Assembly: GCA_027318865.1 (NCBI GenBank)
Contig: DAHVOJ010000010.1
Coordinates: 1 to 44,596 of the forward strand
Direction: 5' to 3'
DNA: 44,596 nucleotides
Source: a bacterium
GTDB lineage: Bacteria > SZUA-79 > Acidulodesulfobacterales > Acidulodesulfobacteraceae
Part shown: one piece after another, positions 9,119 to 17,631 of the stretch
How positions within the stretch are numbered: the stretch's first letter is position 1
Layout of the letters: each line of letters opens with the position of its first letter
Made by a program: the position numbers and the translations under genes
Notes under the pieces: model-generated
The model's input: the letters and a program-made list of their open reading frames with translations, nothing else
Told to the model about the DNA's origin: nothing
The model's database searches: none

Positions 9119-10417
9119 ATGACTCAAAGTTATGAAAATATAGGTAAAATACCGGAACTGCGCAATAGAATACTATATACTCTTTTAATGTTTATAGTGT
9201 TCAGGATAGGCGTGCATATTACGACGCCCGGCGTTAATCCCGTAGCGCTGTCCCAATTTTTTAACGCTTCAAACAGTAATTTATTCGGACTTTTTAATAT
9301 GTTCACGGGAGGCGCTTTAGCCCGTTTTTCTATATTTTCGCTCGGTATTATGCCTTATATAAGTTCGTCTATTATTTTTCAGATGCTTCCTATGGTCATT
9401 CCATCGCTCGACAGACTGCAAAAAGAAGGTGAAGCGGGAAGAAAGAAATTTATGCAATATACAAGGTACGGAACGGTACTGCTTGCGTTGTTCCAGTCTA
9501 TCGGCATTAGTTACGGTATTATGGCAATGAGAAGTCCGGACGGTTTGCCGGTAGTTATGCATCCGGGCGCGAGTTTTCTTATCATAGCGGTAATAGCTCT
9601 TACGGCAGGAACCGTATTTGTAATGTGGATCGGCGAAGAGATTTCCGAACATGGAATAGGCAACGGCATCTCGCTTATAATATTTGCGGGAATTGTAGCC
9701 GCTATCCCCGGTGCATTTATGAATACTATTAAGTTTGTGCAAGCCGGCGAAATAAATATTATGCTTTTAATTTTAATAGTTGTTTTTATGATTTTTGTTA
9801 TAGGGTTCATTGTTTTTGTCGAGTCGGCGCAAAGGAGGATTCCCATACAGTATGCTAAAAAAATGGTGGGAAGAAAACTGTATTCCGGACAGTCGAGTTA
9901 TCTGCCCCTGAAAATAAATACTCCGGGAGTTATACCTCCAATATTTGCTATGTCTATACTGCTTTTCCCCGCAACGATAGCTAATTTTATTAAAGTGCCG
10001 TTTTTTGAGAAAATTTCCGAATATTTAAATCCAAACGGGGTGTTTTATAATATAATTTTTGTAATTTTAATTTTTTTCTTCTGTTATTTTTATACGGCTA
10101 TTACGTTTAAGGTTGACGACGTTGCAGACGATTTGCGTAAATACGGCGGCAACATCCCCGGTATCAAGCCGGGGAAATCTACCTCGTCATTTATAGATAA
10201 AATTTTAAACAGGGTAACGTTTATCGGAGCAATATATGTATCGTTAATATGTGTTCTGCCGACTATCTTAATCGACAAGTTTCATGTGCCGTTTTATTTT
10301 GGCGGAACAGGTCTTTTAATCGTGGTAGTAGTGGCTATGGATACCATAGTGCAGATTCAGTCCCATTTATTATATAGAAATTACGACAGCCTTTTAAAAA
10401 AAGCGTCAAAAAAATAA
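9119..10417 (+). CDS. secY: Preprotein translocase channel subunit SecY
   Basis: The 432-residue membrane protein forms the SecYEG channel for protein export and membrane insertion. About ten hydrophobic segments are visible. Family motifs include the plug region FNMFTGGALARFSIFSLGIMPYIS (two adjoining blocks), GEEISEHGIGNGISLIIF, and the cytoplasmic loop with RNIP-like GGNIPGIKPGKST that contacts SecA and the ribosome. It begins 3 bases after rplO, the standard position at the end of spc. Confidence 0.98.
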   Translation: MTQSYENIGKIPELRNRILYTLLMFIVFRIGVHITTPGVNPVALSQFFNASNSNLFGLFNMFTGGALARFSIFSLGIMPYISSSIIFQMLPMVIPSLDRLQKEGEAGRKKFMQYTRYGTVLLALFQSIGISYGIMAMRSPDGLPVVMHPGASFLIIAVIALTAGTVFVMWIGEEISEHGIGNGISLIIFAGIVAAIPGAFMNTIKFVQAGEINIMLLILIVVFMIFVIGFIVFVESAQRRIPIQYAKKMVGRKLYSGQSSYLPLKINTPGVIPPIFAMSILLFPATIANFIKVPFFEKISEYLNPNGVFYNIIFVILIFFFCYFYTAITFKVDDVADDLRKYGGNIPGIKPGKSTSSFIDKILNRVTFIGAIYVSLICVLPTILIDKFHVPFYFGGTGLLIVVVVAMDTIVQIQSHLLYRNYDSLLKKASKK

Positions 10418-10442
10418 TATAACTATATAAAAAGGAGGAAAA

Positions 10443-11090
10443 ATGAAAAGCAAAATTTATATTTTAATTGGGCCCCCCGGTGCAGGCAAAGGAACGCAGG
10501 CTAAAAATATTGCTAAAACAAAAGAGTTTGTGTTAATTTCGACAGGAGATTTATTAAGGGAAAATGTCGAGAAAAAAACAGAACTTGGTCAAATTGCAAA
10601 ATCGTATATGGACAAAGGAGAATTTGTCCCGATAGATCTGGTAGCTAAAATAATTAAAACGAATATTCAACAGAATCTCAACAAAAACGGCTTTTTATTC
10701 GACGGATTTCCAAGAGACCTTTCGCAAAATGATTTATTGGATGAAATGCTTAAAGAGTTTAACCTGGAAGTGGACAAGGTGATTTATATCGACGTAAGAG
10801 ACGAGGCTATATTAGAAAGGCTTACAAATAGAAGAGTATGTCCGAAATGTAAAAAAGTTTATCATATGAAATTTAATAAACCAAAGAACGACGAGACATG
10901 CGATGATTGCGGAGTTGCTTTAATTACCAGAGACGACGACAAGCCAGAGGTTATTAAAAACAGGTTGGAGACGTATCATAAAGTAACCCACCCGTTAGTA
11001 GAACACTTCGAAAAGTTAGGTAAAGCAGACAGAATCGATGGGGAGAAAACTCCTAAAGAGGTGGAGAACGAAATAATTTCGCAAATTTAA
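10443..11090 (+). CDS. adk: Adenylate kinase, zinc-LID type
   Basis: Adk interconverts ATP and AMP with two ADP. The P-loop GPPGAGKGT is at residues 10-18, the AMP site includes STGDLLRE, and DGFPRD is at 87-92. The long-form LID domain has four cysteines at 133, 136, 153 and 156 (CPKC and CDDC), predicting a structural zinc. AAGGAGGA at 10432-10439 is one of the best ribosome-binding sites in the window. The secY-adk-map order is typical. Confidence 0.98.
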   Translation: MKSKIYILIGPPGAGKGTQAKNIAKTKEFVLISTGDLLRENVEKKTELGQIAKSYMDKGEFVPIDLVAKIIKTNIQQNLNKNGFLFDGFPRDLSQNDLLDEMLKEFNLEVDKVIYIDVRDEAILERLTNRRVCPKCKKVYHMKFNKPKNDETCDDCGVALITRDDDKPEVIKNRLETYHKVTHPLVEHFEKLGKADRIDGEKTPKEVENEIISQI

Positions 11091-11110
11091 CCGCAAATTT
11101 AACATTATGA

Positions 11111-11851
11111 ATGATCAATCTGAAAAGTAAAACGGATATAGAAGGCATAAGAACAGCCGGACAAATTGTAAGAAATGTGTTAAACGAATTATCTGAAATT
11201 ACTAAGCCCGGCATAAAAACTATAGAATATGATTTAACCGCCGAAAAAATTGCGTTATCTTTAAACGCAACGCCGGCATTCAAAGATTACGGAGGTTTTC
11301 CATATTCGGTATGCGTATCGGTAAACGAAGAGGTAGTGCATGGTTTTCCTTCGCAAAGAAGACTTAAAGAAGGCGATATAGTAAGTTTAGATTTCGGAAT
11401 ATATTATAACGGATATTATGCGGATGCCGCAATTACCGTTCCGGTAGGAGATGTCGGCGGTCCGGCTTTAAAACTTATTAACGTTACCGAAGAGGCATTA
11501 AATATCGGTATTTCTAAAGCATTAATAGGAAATACGATAAACGATATATCTGCCGCGATAGAACATTTTGTCATTCAAAATAAATATTCGGTCGTCAGAG
11601 ATTTCGTCGGTCACGGAGTAGGTTTTAAATTACATGAGGATCCGCAGGTTCCAAATTATTATATAGAAACGAACGACGTATTAATAAAAGAAGGTTTAGT
11701 TATAGCCATAGAGCCTATGGTTAACGAATTTTCTTATAAAGTAAAAATTAAGCAGAATAAATGGACCGTTTTAACAAAAGATAAAAGTTTGTCCGCTCAT
11801 TTTGAGCATACGGTTGCAGTAACCAAAGAAGGTCCGCAAATACTTACATAA
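11111..11851 (+). CDS. map: Methionine aminopeptidase, type I
   Basis: Map removes the initiator methionine from new proteins using two metal ions. The 246-residue pita-bread fold shows the expected ligands in order: [37 protein letters not shown] and AIEPMV, and the final EHTVAVT. No N-terminal SH3 or zinc extension is present, so it is the short type Ia form. No clear Shine-Dalgarno site is seen before the ATG, 20 bases after adk. Confidence 0.97.
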   Translation: MINLKSKTDIEGIRTAGQIVRNVLNELSEITKPGIKTIEYDLTAEKIALSLNATPAFKDYGGFPYSVCVSVNEEVVHGFPSQRRLKEGDIVSLDFGIYYNGYYADAAITVPVGDVGGPALKLINVTEEALNIGISKALIGNTINDISAAIEHFVIQNKYSVVRDFVGHGVGFKLHEDPQVPNYYIETNDVLIKEGLVIAIEPMVNEFSYKVKIKQNKWTVLTKDKSLSAHFEHTVAVTKEGPQILT

Positions 11852-11858
11852 GGAATTT

Positions 11859-12080
11859 ATGTCGAATAAGGAAGATTTAATTGAAGTGGAAGGGACGGTA
11901 GTAGAGCCTCTTCCAAATGCCATGTTCAGAGTAGAATTAGAGAACGGTTATAAAGTGCTGGCGCATATATCCGGGAAAATGCGCATGCATTATATAAAGA
12001 TTTTAGCAGGCGATAAAGTGACCGTCCAGCTGTCGCCCTATGATTTGACGAGAGGACGAATTATTTTTAGGGGCAAGTAA
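11859..12080 (+). CDS. infA: Translation initiation factor IF-1
   Basis: The 73-residue OB-fold protein is a standard IF-1: [48 protein letters not shown] and the ending [11 protein letters not shown] are all canonical (shown here in blocks). IF-1 occupies the A site of the 30S subunit during initiation. It starts 7 bases after map with an AAGGAA site, and rpmJ follows. Confidence 0.97.
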   Translation: MSNKEDLIEVEGTVVEPLPNAMFRVELENGYKVLAHISGKMRMHYIKILAGDKVTVQLSPYDLTRGRIIFRGK

Positions 12081-12101
12081 ATAAATAAAAAGGAGTTAAA
12101 A

Positions 12102-12215
12102 GTGAAAGTAAGATCGTCGGTTAAAAAAATATGCGATAAATGCAAGGTAATTAAAAGGAAAGGGGTCGTAAGAATAATATGCGAAAACCCTAAGCATAAA
12201 CAACGTCAGGGTTAA
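12102..12215 (+). CDS. rpmJ: 50S ribosomal protein L36, zinc-type
   Basis: This 37-codon gene starts with GTG at 12102 and stops with TAA at 12213-12215. The peptide starts [19 protein letters not shown] and ends [10 protein letters not shown], with the zinc ligands Cys11, Cys14, Cys27 and His32 of the ancestral L36. An AAGGAG site at 12090-12095 lies 6 bases upstream. Its slot between infA and rpsM is the conserved one. L36 is the smallest ribosomal protein and organises 23S rRNA near the factor-binding region. Confidence 0.96.
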   Translation: MKVRSSVKKICDKCKVIKRKGVVRIICENPKHKQRQG

Positions 12216-12283
12216 TAATAATAAAAATAATAGCATCTCTATAAGATATTTAGATATATATAAATATGAGGAGTAATTAAATT

Positions 12284-12658
12284 ATGGCAAGAATTTCCGG
12301 AGTCGATTTACCTAAAAACAAAAGGATAGAAATAGCTTTAACATACATTTACGGCATAGGCAGAGCATTATCGAACAGACTCTTAAGTAAGGCGGGCATT
12401 CCCGTAGATACAAAAGTGAAAGATTTGACGGATGTTCAGGTTAATACCATAAGGCAGTATATCGACGGCGAGTTTAAGGTGGAAGGTGACTTAAGAAGAG
12501 AAGTGCAGATGAATATTAAAAGATTGATAGATATAGGCACTTACAGAGGATTAAGACATAAAAAGGGTTTGCCCGTAAGAGGGCAAAGAACTAAAACAAA
12601 TGCAAGGACAAGAAAGGGACCGAGAAAGTCCACTGTAGCGGCGGCAAAAGCTAAATAA
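12284..12658 (+). CDS. rpsM: 30S ribosomal protein S13
   Basis: S13 (124 residues) forms intersubunit bridges and touches P-site tRNA. Family blocks are [33 protein letters not shown], the helix with [21 protein letters not shown] and the basic tail [26 protein letters not shown] site at 12267-12272 precedes it by 11 bases. The 68-base AT-rich gap after rpmJ shows nothing else recognisable. Confidence 0.97.
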   Translation: MARISGVDLPKNKRIEIALTYIYGIGRALSNRLLSKAGIPVDTKVKDLTDVQVNTIRQYIDGEFKVEGDLRREVQMNIKRLIDIGTYRGLRHKKGLPVRGQRTKTNARTRKGPRKSTVAAAKAK

Positions 12659-12726
12659 GGGCAAATAAATTATAAAGCGGGATATAATAATTATTAATTT
12701 TATGATGATATTAAGAGGTATTATAA

Positions 12727-13122
12727 ATGGCTAACGTAAAGAAAAACGCACCAAAAAAAAAGAAAGAGAAAAAAAATATTCAAAATGCGATTGCCCACAT
12801 AAAATCTACGTTTAATAATACTATAGTAAGTATTACGGATTTAAGCGGAAATGTTCTCGCGTGGGCAAGTTCAGGCACAAGCGGATTTAAAGGATCCAGA
12901 AAAAGCACGCCTTATGCCGGACAGGTTGCCGCGGAACAGGCGGCAAAAAAAGTTTCGGATTACGGCGTTTCTAATATCGAAGTTTATATAAAAGGACCGG
13001 GCGGCGGCAGGGAATCTGCATTAAGAGCGCTTCAGAGTTCAGGATTTAATATTACCCTTATTAAAGACGTTACTCCTATACCGCATAACGGATGCAGACC
13101 TCCAAAAAGGAGAAGAGTTTAA
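12727..13122 (+). CDS. rpsK: 30S ribosomal protein S11
   Basis: S11 (131 residues) is a platform protein lying along the mRNA exit path. The lysine-rich start is followed by [38 protein letters not shown] and the C-terminal [17 protein letters not shown] and [15 protein letters not shown] segments, all canonical. AAGAGGT at 12714-12720 serves as ribosome-binding site. Confidence 0.98.
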   Translation: MANVKKNAPKKKKEKKNIQNAIAHIKSTFNNTIVSITDLSGNVLAWASSGTSGFKGSRKSTPYAGQVAAEQAAKKVSDYGVSNIEVYIKGPGGGRESALRALQSSGFNITLIKDVTPIPHNGCRPPKRRRV

Positions 13123-13185
13123 GTTTACGGTAAACCCCCATATTATATAATATCGTATAATATATTATTAAGTAATATTGAAATT
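13123..13185. promoter_or_regulatory. AT-rich palindromic leader before rpsD (candidate)
   Basis: The gap between rpsK and rpsD holds GTTTAC-G-GTAAAC (about 13124-13136) and overlapping AT palindromes with two perfect TATAAT boxes (13146-13151 and 13156-13161). It could be an internal promoter or an S4-type autoregulatory site, but AT-rich DNA makes such palindromes by chance. Confidence 0.3.
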
Positions 13186-13197
13186 AAGAGGTGAAAA

Positions 13198-13824
13198 TTG
13201 GCTAAATACAATGGACCTGTTTGTAAGTTATGCAGGAGGGAAGGAGGCAAGCTGTTTTTAAAGGGCGATAGATGCTTTTCCGATAAATGCGCTTACGATA
13301 AACGAGAATATGCCCCGGGAGAACATAAGGGCATAAGAAGAAAATTGTCGGAATACGGCGAGCAGTTAAGAGAGAAACAAAAATTAAAGAGAACATACGG
13401 TCTTATGGAGAAGCAATTCAAAAAAACATATAAAACCGCCGAAAGAATGAAAGGGATAACAGGAGAAAATTTACTTTCTTTGCTCGAAAGAAGATTGGAT
13501 AATGCCGTTTATACGTTAGGATTTGCCGTTTCAAGAAAATTAGCGAGGCTTTTAATTGCGCATGGGCATTTTTTAGTTAACGGTAAAAAGGTAAATATCC
13601 CCTCTTATATATTAAAGCATGGAGAACAGATTTCTGTTTCGGAAAAAAGCAGAAAATGCGATGTAATAAAAAATTCAATGGATTCGGCTGTAAGAAAAAC
13701 GCGCCCGGAATATTATGAGGCAAATATTGCTGCTTATATGGGAACGTTAAAAAGTATCCCCAAAAGAGACGAAATTATATCTACGGCGAATGAAAAGCTG
13801 ATAGTGGAACTTTATTCCAAGTAA
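13198..13824 (+). CDS. rpsD: 30S ribosomal protein S4, zinc-type
   Basis: S4 nucleates 30S assembly and in several bacteria represses the alpha operon. Cysteines at 9, 12, 26 and 31 make this the zinc-binding (C+) form. The S4 RNA-binding domain is seen from about residue 98 (RRLDNAVYTLGFAVSRKLARL, then HGHFLVNGKKVNIPSY). The TTG start at 13198 follows an AGAGGTGA site at 13187-13194 closely. The 75-base AT-rich palindromic gap upstream is noted separately. Confidence 0.97.
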   Translation: MAKYNGPVCKLCRREGGKLFLKGDRCFSDKCAYDKREYAPGEHKGIRRKLSEYGEQLREKQKLKRTYGLMEKQFKKTYKTAERMKGITGENLLSLLERRLDNAVYTLGFAVSRKLARLLIAHGHFLVNGKKVNIPSYILKHGEQISVSEKSRKCDVIKNSMDSAVRKTRPEYYEANIAAYMGTLKSIPKRDEIISTANEKLIVELYSK

Positions 13825-13854
13825 GCGTTAAATAATAATTTTTTTGGAGGCAAT

Positions 13855-14859
13855 ATGAAAAAAAATTGGCTTTCCCTTATTAAGCCAAAGAAAATAGAAT
13901 TTGATAAAGAAACATATACCGATTATTATGGAAAAATGATTGTAGAGCCATTAGAGAGAGGTTTTGGCACAACCATAGGAAATGCGTTGAGGAGGATTCT
14001 TTTATCGTCTATAGTCGGATATAAAATAGCCGAAGTTAAAATTGAAGGGGTATCTCACGAATTCACGTCTATACCGGGCGTTACGGAAGACGTTACCGAG
14101 ATAATATTAAATTTGAAAGATATCGATTTTAACATGGATTCCGAACAGCCGGAAACGGTTTATATAGATGTCGATAAGGAAGGCGACGTTTATGCCTCCG
14201 ATATTCAAACTCCTCAAAACGTTCAGGTTGTAAACGGAGACAAAAAAATTCTGACTATGTCTAAAGGCGGTAAATTTCAGGCGCAGATGCTTGTTACCGG
14301 AGGAAGAGGATATGTGCCGAGCGAGTTAAATGTTCGTGAAGACGCTCCGATAGGAACTATTTCTCTTGACGTATCGTTTTCTCCCGTAAAAAAAGTTACG
14401 ATGGATGTTTCATATGCAAGGGTCGGCGGGATCACCGACTATGACAAGCTTATAATGGAAATATATACAAACGGTTATATAACTCCGGAGGATGCCCTGA
14501 CGTCCGCGGCACAGATATTGCAAGACCAGATTTCGGCTTTTGCAATGTTCGGCGAATTAGACCAGCCGTATGAGAGAAAAGCTCAACCTGAAACAGAGAG
14601 GCTTTCTCAAAATAATTTAAATGAAAATCTAATGAAAACGGTTGACGAATTAGAACTTTCGGTAAGATCGGCAAACTGCCTTAAAAATGCCAATATAAAA
14701 TCTATCAGCGAACTTGTACAGAAAACGGAAAGCGAAATGCTCAGAACAAAAAATTTTGGAAGAAAATCTCTTAACGAAATAAAAGAAGTTTTATCGACTA
14801 TGGGATTAGGTTTTGGAATGAAATTTGATTCAATCGGTATGACAAAGAAAGAAAAATAA
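13855..14859 (+). CDS. rpoA: RNA polymerase alpha subunit
   Basis: At 334 residues this is a full alpha subunit. The N-terminal assembly domain carries EPLERGFGTTIGNALRRILLSS (as two adjoining blocks), EGVSHEFTSIPGVTEDV and the VTGGRGYVPSE region. A linker near residues 240-255 leads to the C-terminal DNA-binding domain (VDELELSVRSANCLKNANI, then TKNFGRKSLNEIKEVL), which binds UP elements and activators. A GGAGG site at 13846-13850 gives the start. Confidence 0.98.
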   Translation: MKKNWLSLIKPKKIEFDKETYTDYYGKMIVEPLERGFGTTIGNALRRILLSSIVGYKIAEVKIEGVSHEFTSIPGVTEDVTEIILNLKDIDFNMDSEQPETVYIDVDKEGDVYASDIQTPQNVQVVNGDKKILTMSKGGKFQAQMLVTGGRGYVPSELNVREDAPIGTISLDVSFSPVKKVTMDVSYARVGGITDYDKLIMEIYTNGYITPEDALTSAAQILQDQISAFAMFGELDQPYERKAQPETERLSQNNLNENLMKTVDELELSVRSANCLKNANIKSISELVQKTESEMLRTKNFGRKSLNEIKEVLSTMGLGFGMKFDSIGMTKKEK

Positions 14860-14889
14860 TTTGTTAAATTATATATTCATGAGGTTAAA

Positions 14890-15261
14890 ATGCGTCACGG
14901 AAAAATAAAAACGAGATTGAACAGAACTTCTTCGCATAGAGCCGCTCTTTTAAGAAATATGGCCGCTTCTCTTATCGAACATGAAAGAATAGAAACGACT
15001 TTGCCTAAGGCTAAAGTCCTAAGAAGCTACGTAGAAAGACTTATTACGCTCGGCAAATCCGATACGATAGGAAGACGCCGGCTTGCATTTGCAAGACTCA
15101 GAAGCAAAAATGCGACAACAAAGCTTTTCAAAGACCTGGGGCCAAGATTTATAGACAGACCCGGCGGATACGTCCGGATCATAAAAACAGGTTATAGGGC
15201 AGGCGACGCCAGCCCTATAGGCCTGATAGAATTTATGCCTAAAGACGAGAAGCAGTCTTAA
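14890..15261 (+). CDS. rplQ: 50S ribosomal protein L17
   Basis: L17 (123 residues) closes the alpha operon and sits at the base of the 50S subunit near the tunnel exit. Its opening [20 protein letters not shown], the [18 protein letters not shown] block and [20 protein letters not shown] are canonical. GAGGT at 14881-14885 precedes the ATG. Transcription of the superoperon probably ends in the inverted-repeat region just downstream. Confidence 0.97.
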   Translation: MRHGKIKTRLNRTSSHRAALLRNMAASLIEHERIETTLPKAKVLRSYVERLITLGKSDTIGRRRLAFARLRSKNATTKLFKDLGPRFIDRPGGYVRIIKTGYRAGDASPIGLIEFMPKDEKQS

Positions 15262-15272
15262 TTAAGGGCTAA

Positions 15273-15469
15273 GGGCTAAATATCGGCTAAACCCAAAATT
15301 GCCGATAGAAAATTATTTTTCTGGATTCCTGCTTACGCAGGAATGACTTCGCAGGTTTTAAGGTCTTCACCCAACGGGTGTCATTCCCGCGTAGGCGGGA
15401 ATCCAGTATTTATTTAACTTTAAAGCCATTTTAATGGTTTCTATCGGCAATTTTGGGCTAAATATCGGC
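15273..15469. repeat. Nested inverted-repeat (REPIN-like) element
   Basis: The gap between rplQ and trpE is filled by ordered repeats. Two 27-base near-palindromes lie in opposite orientation at 15321-15347 and 15380-15406; each folds into an 8-bp stem with a 4-base loop, and they differ by three transitions, two of which change both partners of the same base pair. Outside them is a perfect 20-bp inverted repeat (15292-15311 with 15438-15457). A 15-bp direct repeat occurs at 15273-15287 and 15455-15469. A CACCC-AAC-GGGTG hairpin lies at 15368-15380. REP pairs of this kind are usually moved by separately encoded RAYT transposases; none is in the window. It may also end rplQ transcription. Confidence 0.85.
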
Positions 15470-15489
15470 ATGTACAAAGAATAAAAATA

Positions 15490-15498
15490 TGATATAAT
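15490..15498 (+). promoter_or_regulatory. Extended -10 promoter for trpE (candidate)
   Basis: TG-A-TATAAT, a perfect -10 hexamer with an extended TGn element, lies 10 bases before the first trpE ATG. No convincing -35 box is seen, as is usual for extended -10 promoters. Initiation about 7 bases downstream would leave a leader of only a few bases, with no Shine-Dalgarno sequence and no room for a trp attenuator. Confidence 0.5.
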
Positions 15499-15508
15499 TA
15501 TTTATATT

Positions 15509-17044
15509 ATGTCCATGATGCCGATGTTAAATTACGAGGATATTTTAAAGACCCCCGATTCATTCAATATAATCCCGGTTACGAATGAAATAAGCGGCGA
15601 TATGGATACGCCGATTTCGATATTCTCCCCTTTTAAAAGTGAAAGATATGCGTTTTTTTTTGAAAGCACCGAAGGAGTGGGCAAATGGGGCAGGTATTCG
15701 TTTATTTGCTTAAATCCTTTATTAACGCTACGTCTATACAGAGGCGAGCTTAATATAGATAATTTTACCGGTTACGATTTTAACTTTCCCAAAAAGATAA
15801 ACCTCGAAGATATAAAACAGGATATTTTTTCTTTTATAAAGGAAATCCTGTCAAAATTCAATATATATAAAAGTAATCTTTCCGACGGTTTTGCAGGCGG
15901 CTTATTCGGTTATTTAGGATATGAAATAAGCGGACTTATAGAAAAACTTCCTCCAGACAAAAAGGACGTTACGGACGTTTACGACCTGTTTTTCATGTTA
16001 CCCAAGGATGTAATAGTCTATGACGGGTTAAGCCAGTCTATTAAGCTCATATCGTTCATCTTTAGGGGCGGCAGGAACGCGGAACTGCTCAAAAAGGAAT
16101 ACGATAAGGCGTTAGAGAGATTAAATTTAATATCCGAAACTATAAAAAAAAGAGCCGTAAAATTTAAAGAAGATGAAAGGAAAAAAAATTTTAATATAGA
16201 AATTATCGACGAAACTGGATACGACGAATTCAGGCAAAAAGTTTTAACGGCAAAAGAATATATACTTCGCGGCGATATATTTCAAGTTCAAATTTCCAGA
16301 AGAAAAAAAATTATAAATCCGCCAGACCCTTTCCTTTTTTATAGGGCGCTGAGGCTTGTAAATCCTTCCCCTTATATGTTTTATCTTAAAATAGACGATT
16401 TTGTTATTACCGGTTCTTCCCCCGAAAATTTAGTTAAACTTGAAGGCGGAATAATAGAAACGAGGCCGATAGCCGGCACTATCAAAAGAGGGGGGAACCC
16501 AAAAGAAGACGAATATTTTGCCGAAAAACTGCTTGACGATCCTAAAGAAAGGGCGGAACACATAATGCTTGTAGATTTAAGCAGGAACGATATAGGCAGA
16601 GTATCCGAAAAAGGTTCCGTTAAAATAGATAAACTTATGTATATAGAAAAATATTCGCATGTTCAACATATAGTAACAAGCGTTGCGTCGAAAATCAAAG
16701 AAGGTATGGATGCATTCGATCTGATAAGAGCGGCATATCCCGCAGGCACTCTTACGGGAGCGCCGAAGGTAAGGGCAATGGAAATAATAAACGAATTGGA
16801 AGAATCGAAAAGGGGGATTTACGGCGGAGGCATAGGTTATTTCGGATTTTTAGAAAAAGGCGTATGTAATAAAATGGAATTTTGTATTACCATCAGGACT
16901 GCGCTTTTTAAAAAAGATGCCGCTTATATACAGGCGGCAGGAGGAATAGTTTATGATTCTACCCCCGAAAACGAGTTTGCCGAATCGGAAAACAAACTGA
17001 GGCATTTAATAGCCGCATTAAATATGATAGAGAGGTTTAGATAG
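15509..17044 (+). CDS. trpE: Anthranilate synthase component I
   Basis: TrpE makes anthranilate from chorismate, using ammonia from TrpG. The 511-residue protein has the N-terminal regulatory domain (FFFESTEGVGKWGRYSF, corresponding to the LLES region that binds tryptophan) and the chorismate-binding domain from about residue 245, with ITGSSPENLVKL, ETRPIAGTIKRGGNP, LLDDPKERAEHIMLVDLSRND and PAGTLTGAPKVRAMEII in separate blocks. Four in-frame ATGs lie within the first 18 bases; the first is chosen because it best fits the predicted transcript start. trpG follows after 4 bases. Confidence 0.95.
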   Translation: MSMMPMLNYEDILKTPDSFNIIPVTNEISGDMDTPISIFSPFKSERYAFFFESTEGVGKWGRYSFICLNPLLTLRLYRGELNIDNFTGYDFNFPKKINLEDIKQDIFSFIKEILSKFNIYKSNLSDGFAGGLFGYLGYEISGLIEKLPPDKKDVTDVYDLFFMLPKDVIVYDGLSQSIKLISFIFRGGRNAELLKKEYDKALERLNLISETIKKRAVKFKEDERKKNFNIEIIDETGYDEFRQKVLTAKEYILRGDIFQVQISRRKKIINPPDPFLFYRALRLVNPSPYMFYLKIDDFVITGSSPENLVKLEGGIIETRPIAGTIKRGGNPKEDEYFAEKLLDDPKERAEHIMLVDLSRNDIGRVSEKGSVKIDKLMYIEKYSHVQHIVTSVASKIKEGMDAFDLIRAAYPAGTLTGAPKVRAMEIINELEESKRGIYGGGIGYFGFLEKGVCNKMEFCITIRTALFKKDAAYIQAAGGIVYDSTPENEFAESENKLRHLIAALNMIERFR

Positions 17045-17048
17045 AAAT

Positions 17049-17615
17049 ATGGTATTAGTTATAGACAATTACGACTCTTTTACTTATAATATAGTTCAAT
17101 ATATAGGTGAACTCGGTTACGATACGGTTGTATTCAGAAACGATTCTCTGAGCGTTTCCGATATAGCAAAGATGAAACCGGAGAAGATAGTTATTTCTCC
17201 AGGCCCCAAATCTCCGGATTCTGCCGGTGTTACGGTCGATGTTATTAAAAATTTTTATACAGATATGCCGATATTAGGGGTATGTCTCGGTCATCAAGCT
17301 ATAGGCTATGCTTTCGGCGGCGAAATAATGCGCGCAAAATATGTTATGCACGGAAAAGTTTCTTCTATAAAACACGATTCGTCTTTTATATATAAAGATA
17401 TACCGAGCCCTTTCGAAGCGACGAGGTATCATTCGCTTGTAATTAATAAAGAAAATCTGCCGGAAATTATAAAAGTAACGGCGACAAGCTTGGACGATAA
17501 CGAGATTATGGGAATAGAAGTCAAAGGTTATAAAGTTTACGGAGTACAATTTCATCCGGAATCTGTTTTGACCCCTTACGGAAAACAGATAATAAATAAT
17601 TTTTTATCGATCTAA
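17049..17615 (+). CDS. trpG: Anthranilate synthase component II (glutamine amidotransferase)
   Basis: This 188-residue class I glutamine amidotransferase supplies ammonia to TrpE. The start LVIDNYDSFTYNIVQYIGELG is the TrpG/PabA signature; the nucleophile lies in GVCLGHQAIG and the His-Glu pair in VQFHPESVLTPYG. The oxyanion-side motif reads SPGPKSPDSAG, with a lysine where many members have cysteine. Being alone in the cluster it may also serve para-aminobenzoate synthesis. No clear ribosome-binding site. Confidence 0.94.
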   Translation: MVLVIDNYDSFTYNIVQYIGELGYDTVVFRNDSLSVSDIAKMKPEKIVISPGPKSPDSAGVTVDVIKNFYTDMPILGVCLGHQAIGYAFGGEIMRAKYVMHGKVSSIKHDSSFIYKDIPSPFEATRYHSLVINKENLPEIIKVTATSLDDNEIMGIEVKGYKVYGVQFHPESVLTPYGKQIINNFLSI

Positions 17616-17631
17616 ATTAACCGCTCATTTT

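Noticed and set aside
9317-9846. Two minus-strand open frames opposite secY
   Set aside because: Composition and overlap fit shadows of the secY reading frame; no start signals are seen.
13123-13197. A confident S4-binding pseudoknot before rpsD
   Set aside because: The palindromes are almost pure A/T and too short to tell from chance; kept only as a low-confidence regulatory candidate.
15262-15508. A trp leader peptide, T-box or TRAP site before trpE
   Set aside because: No short frame with Trp codons, no T-box motif and no run of spaced GAG/TAG triplets was seen; the gap is filled by the repeat element and the promoter is next to the ATG.
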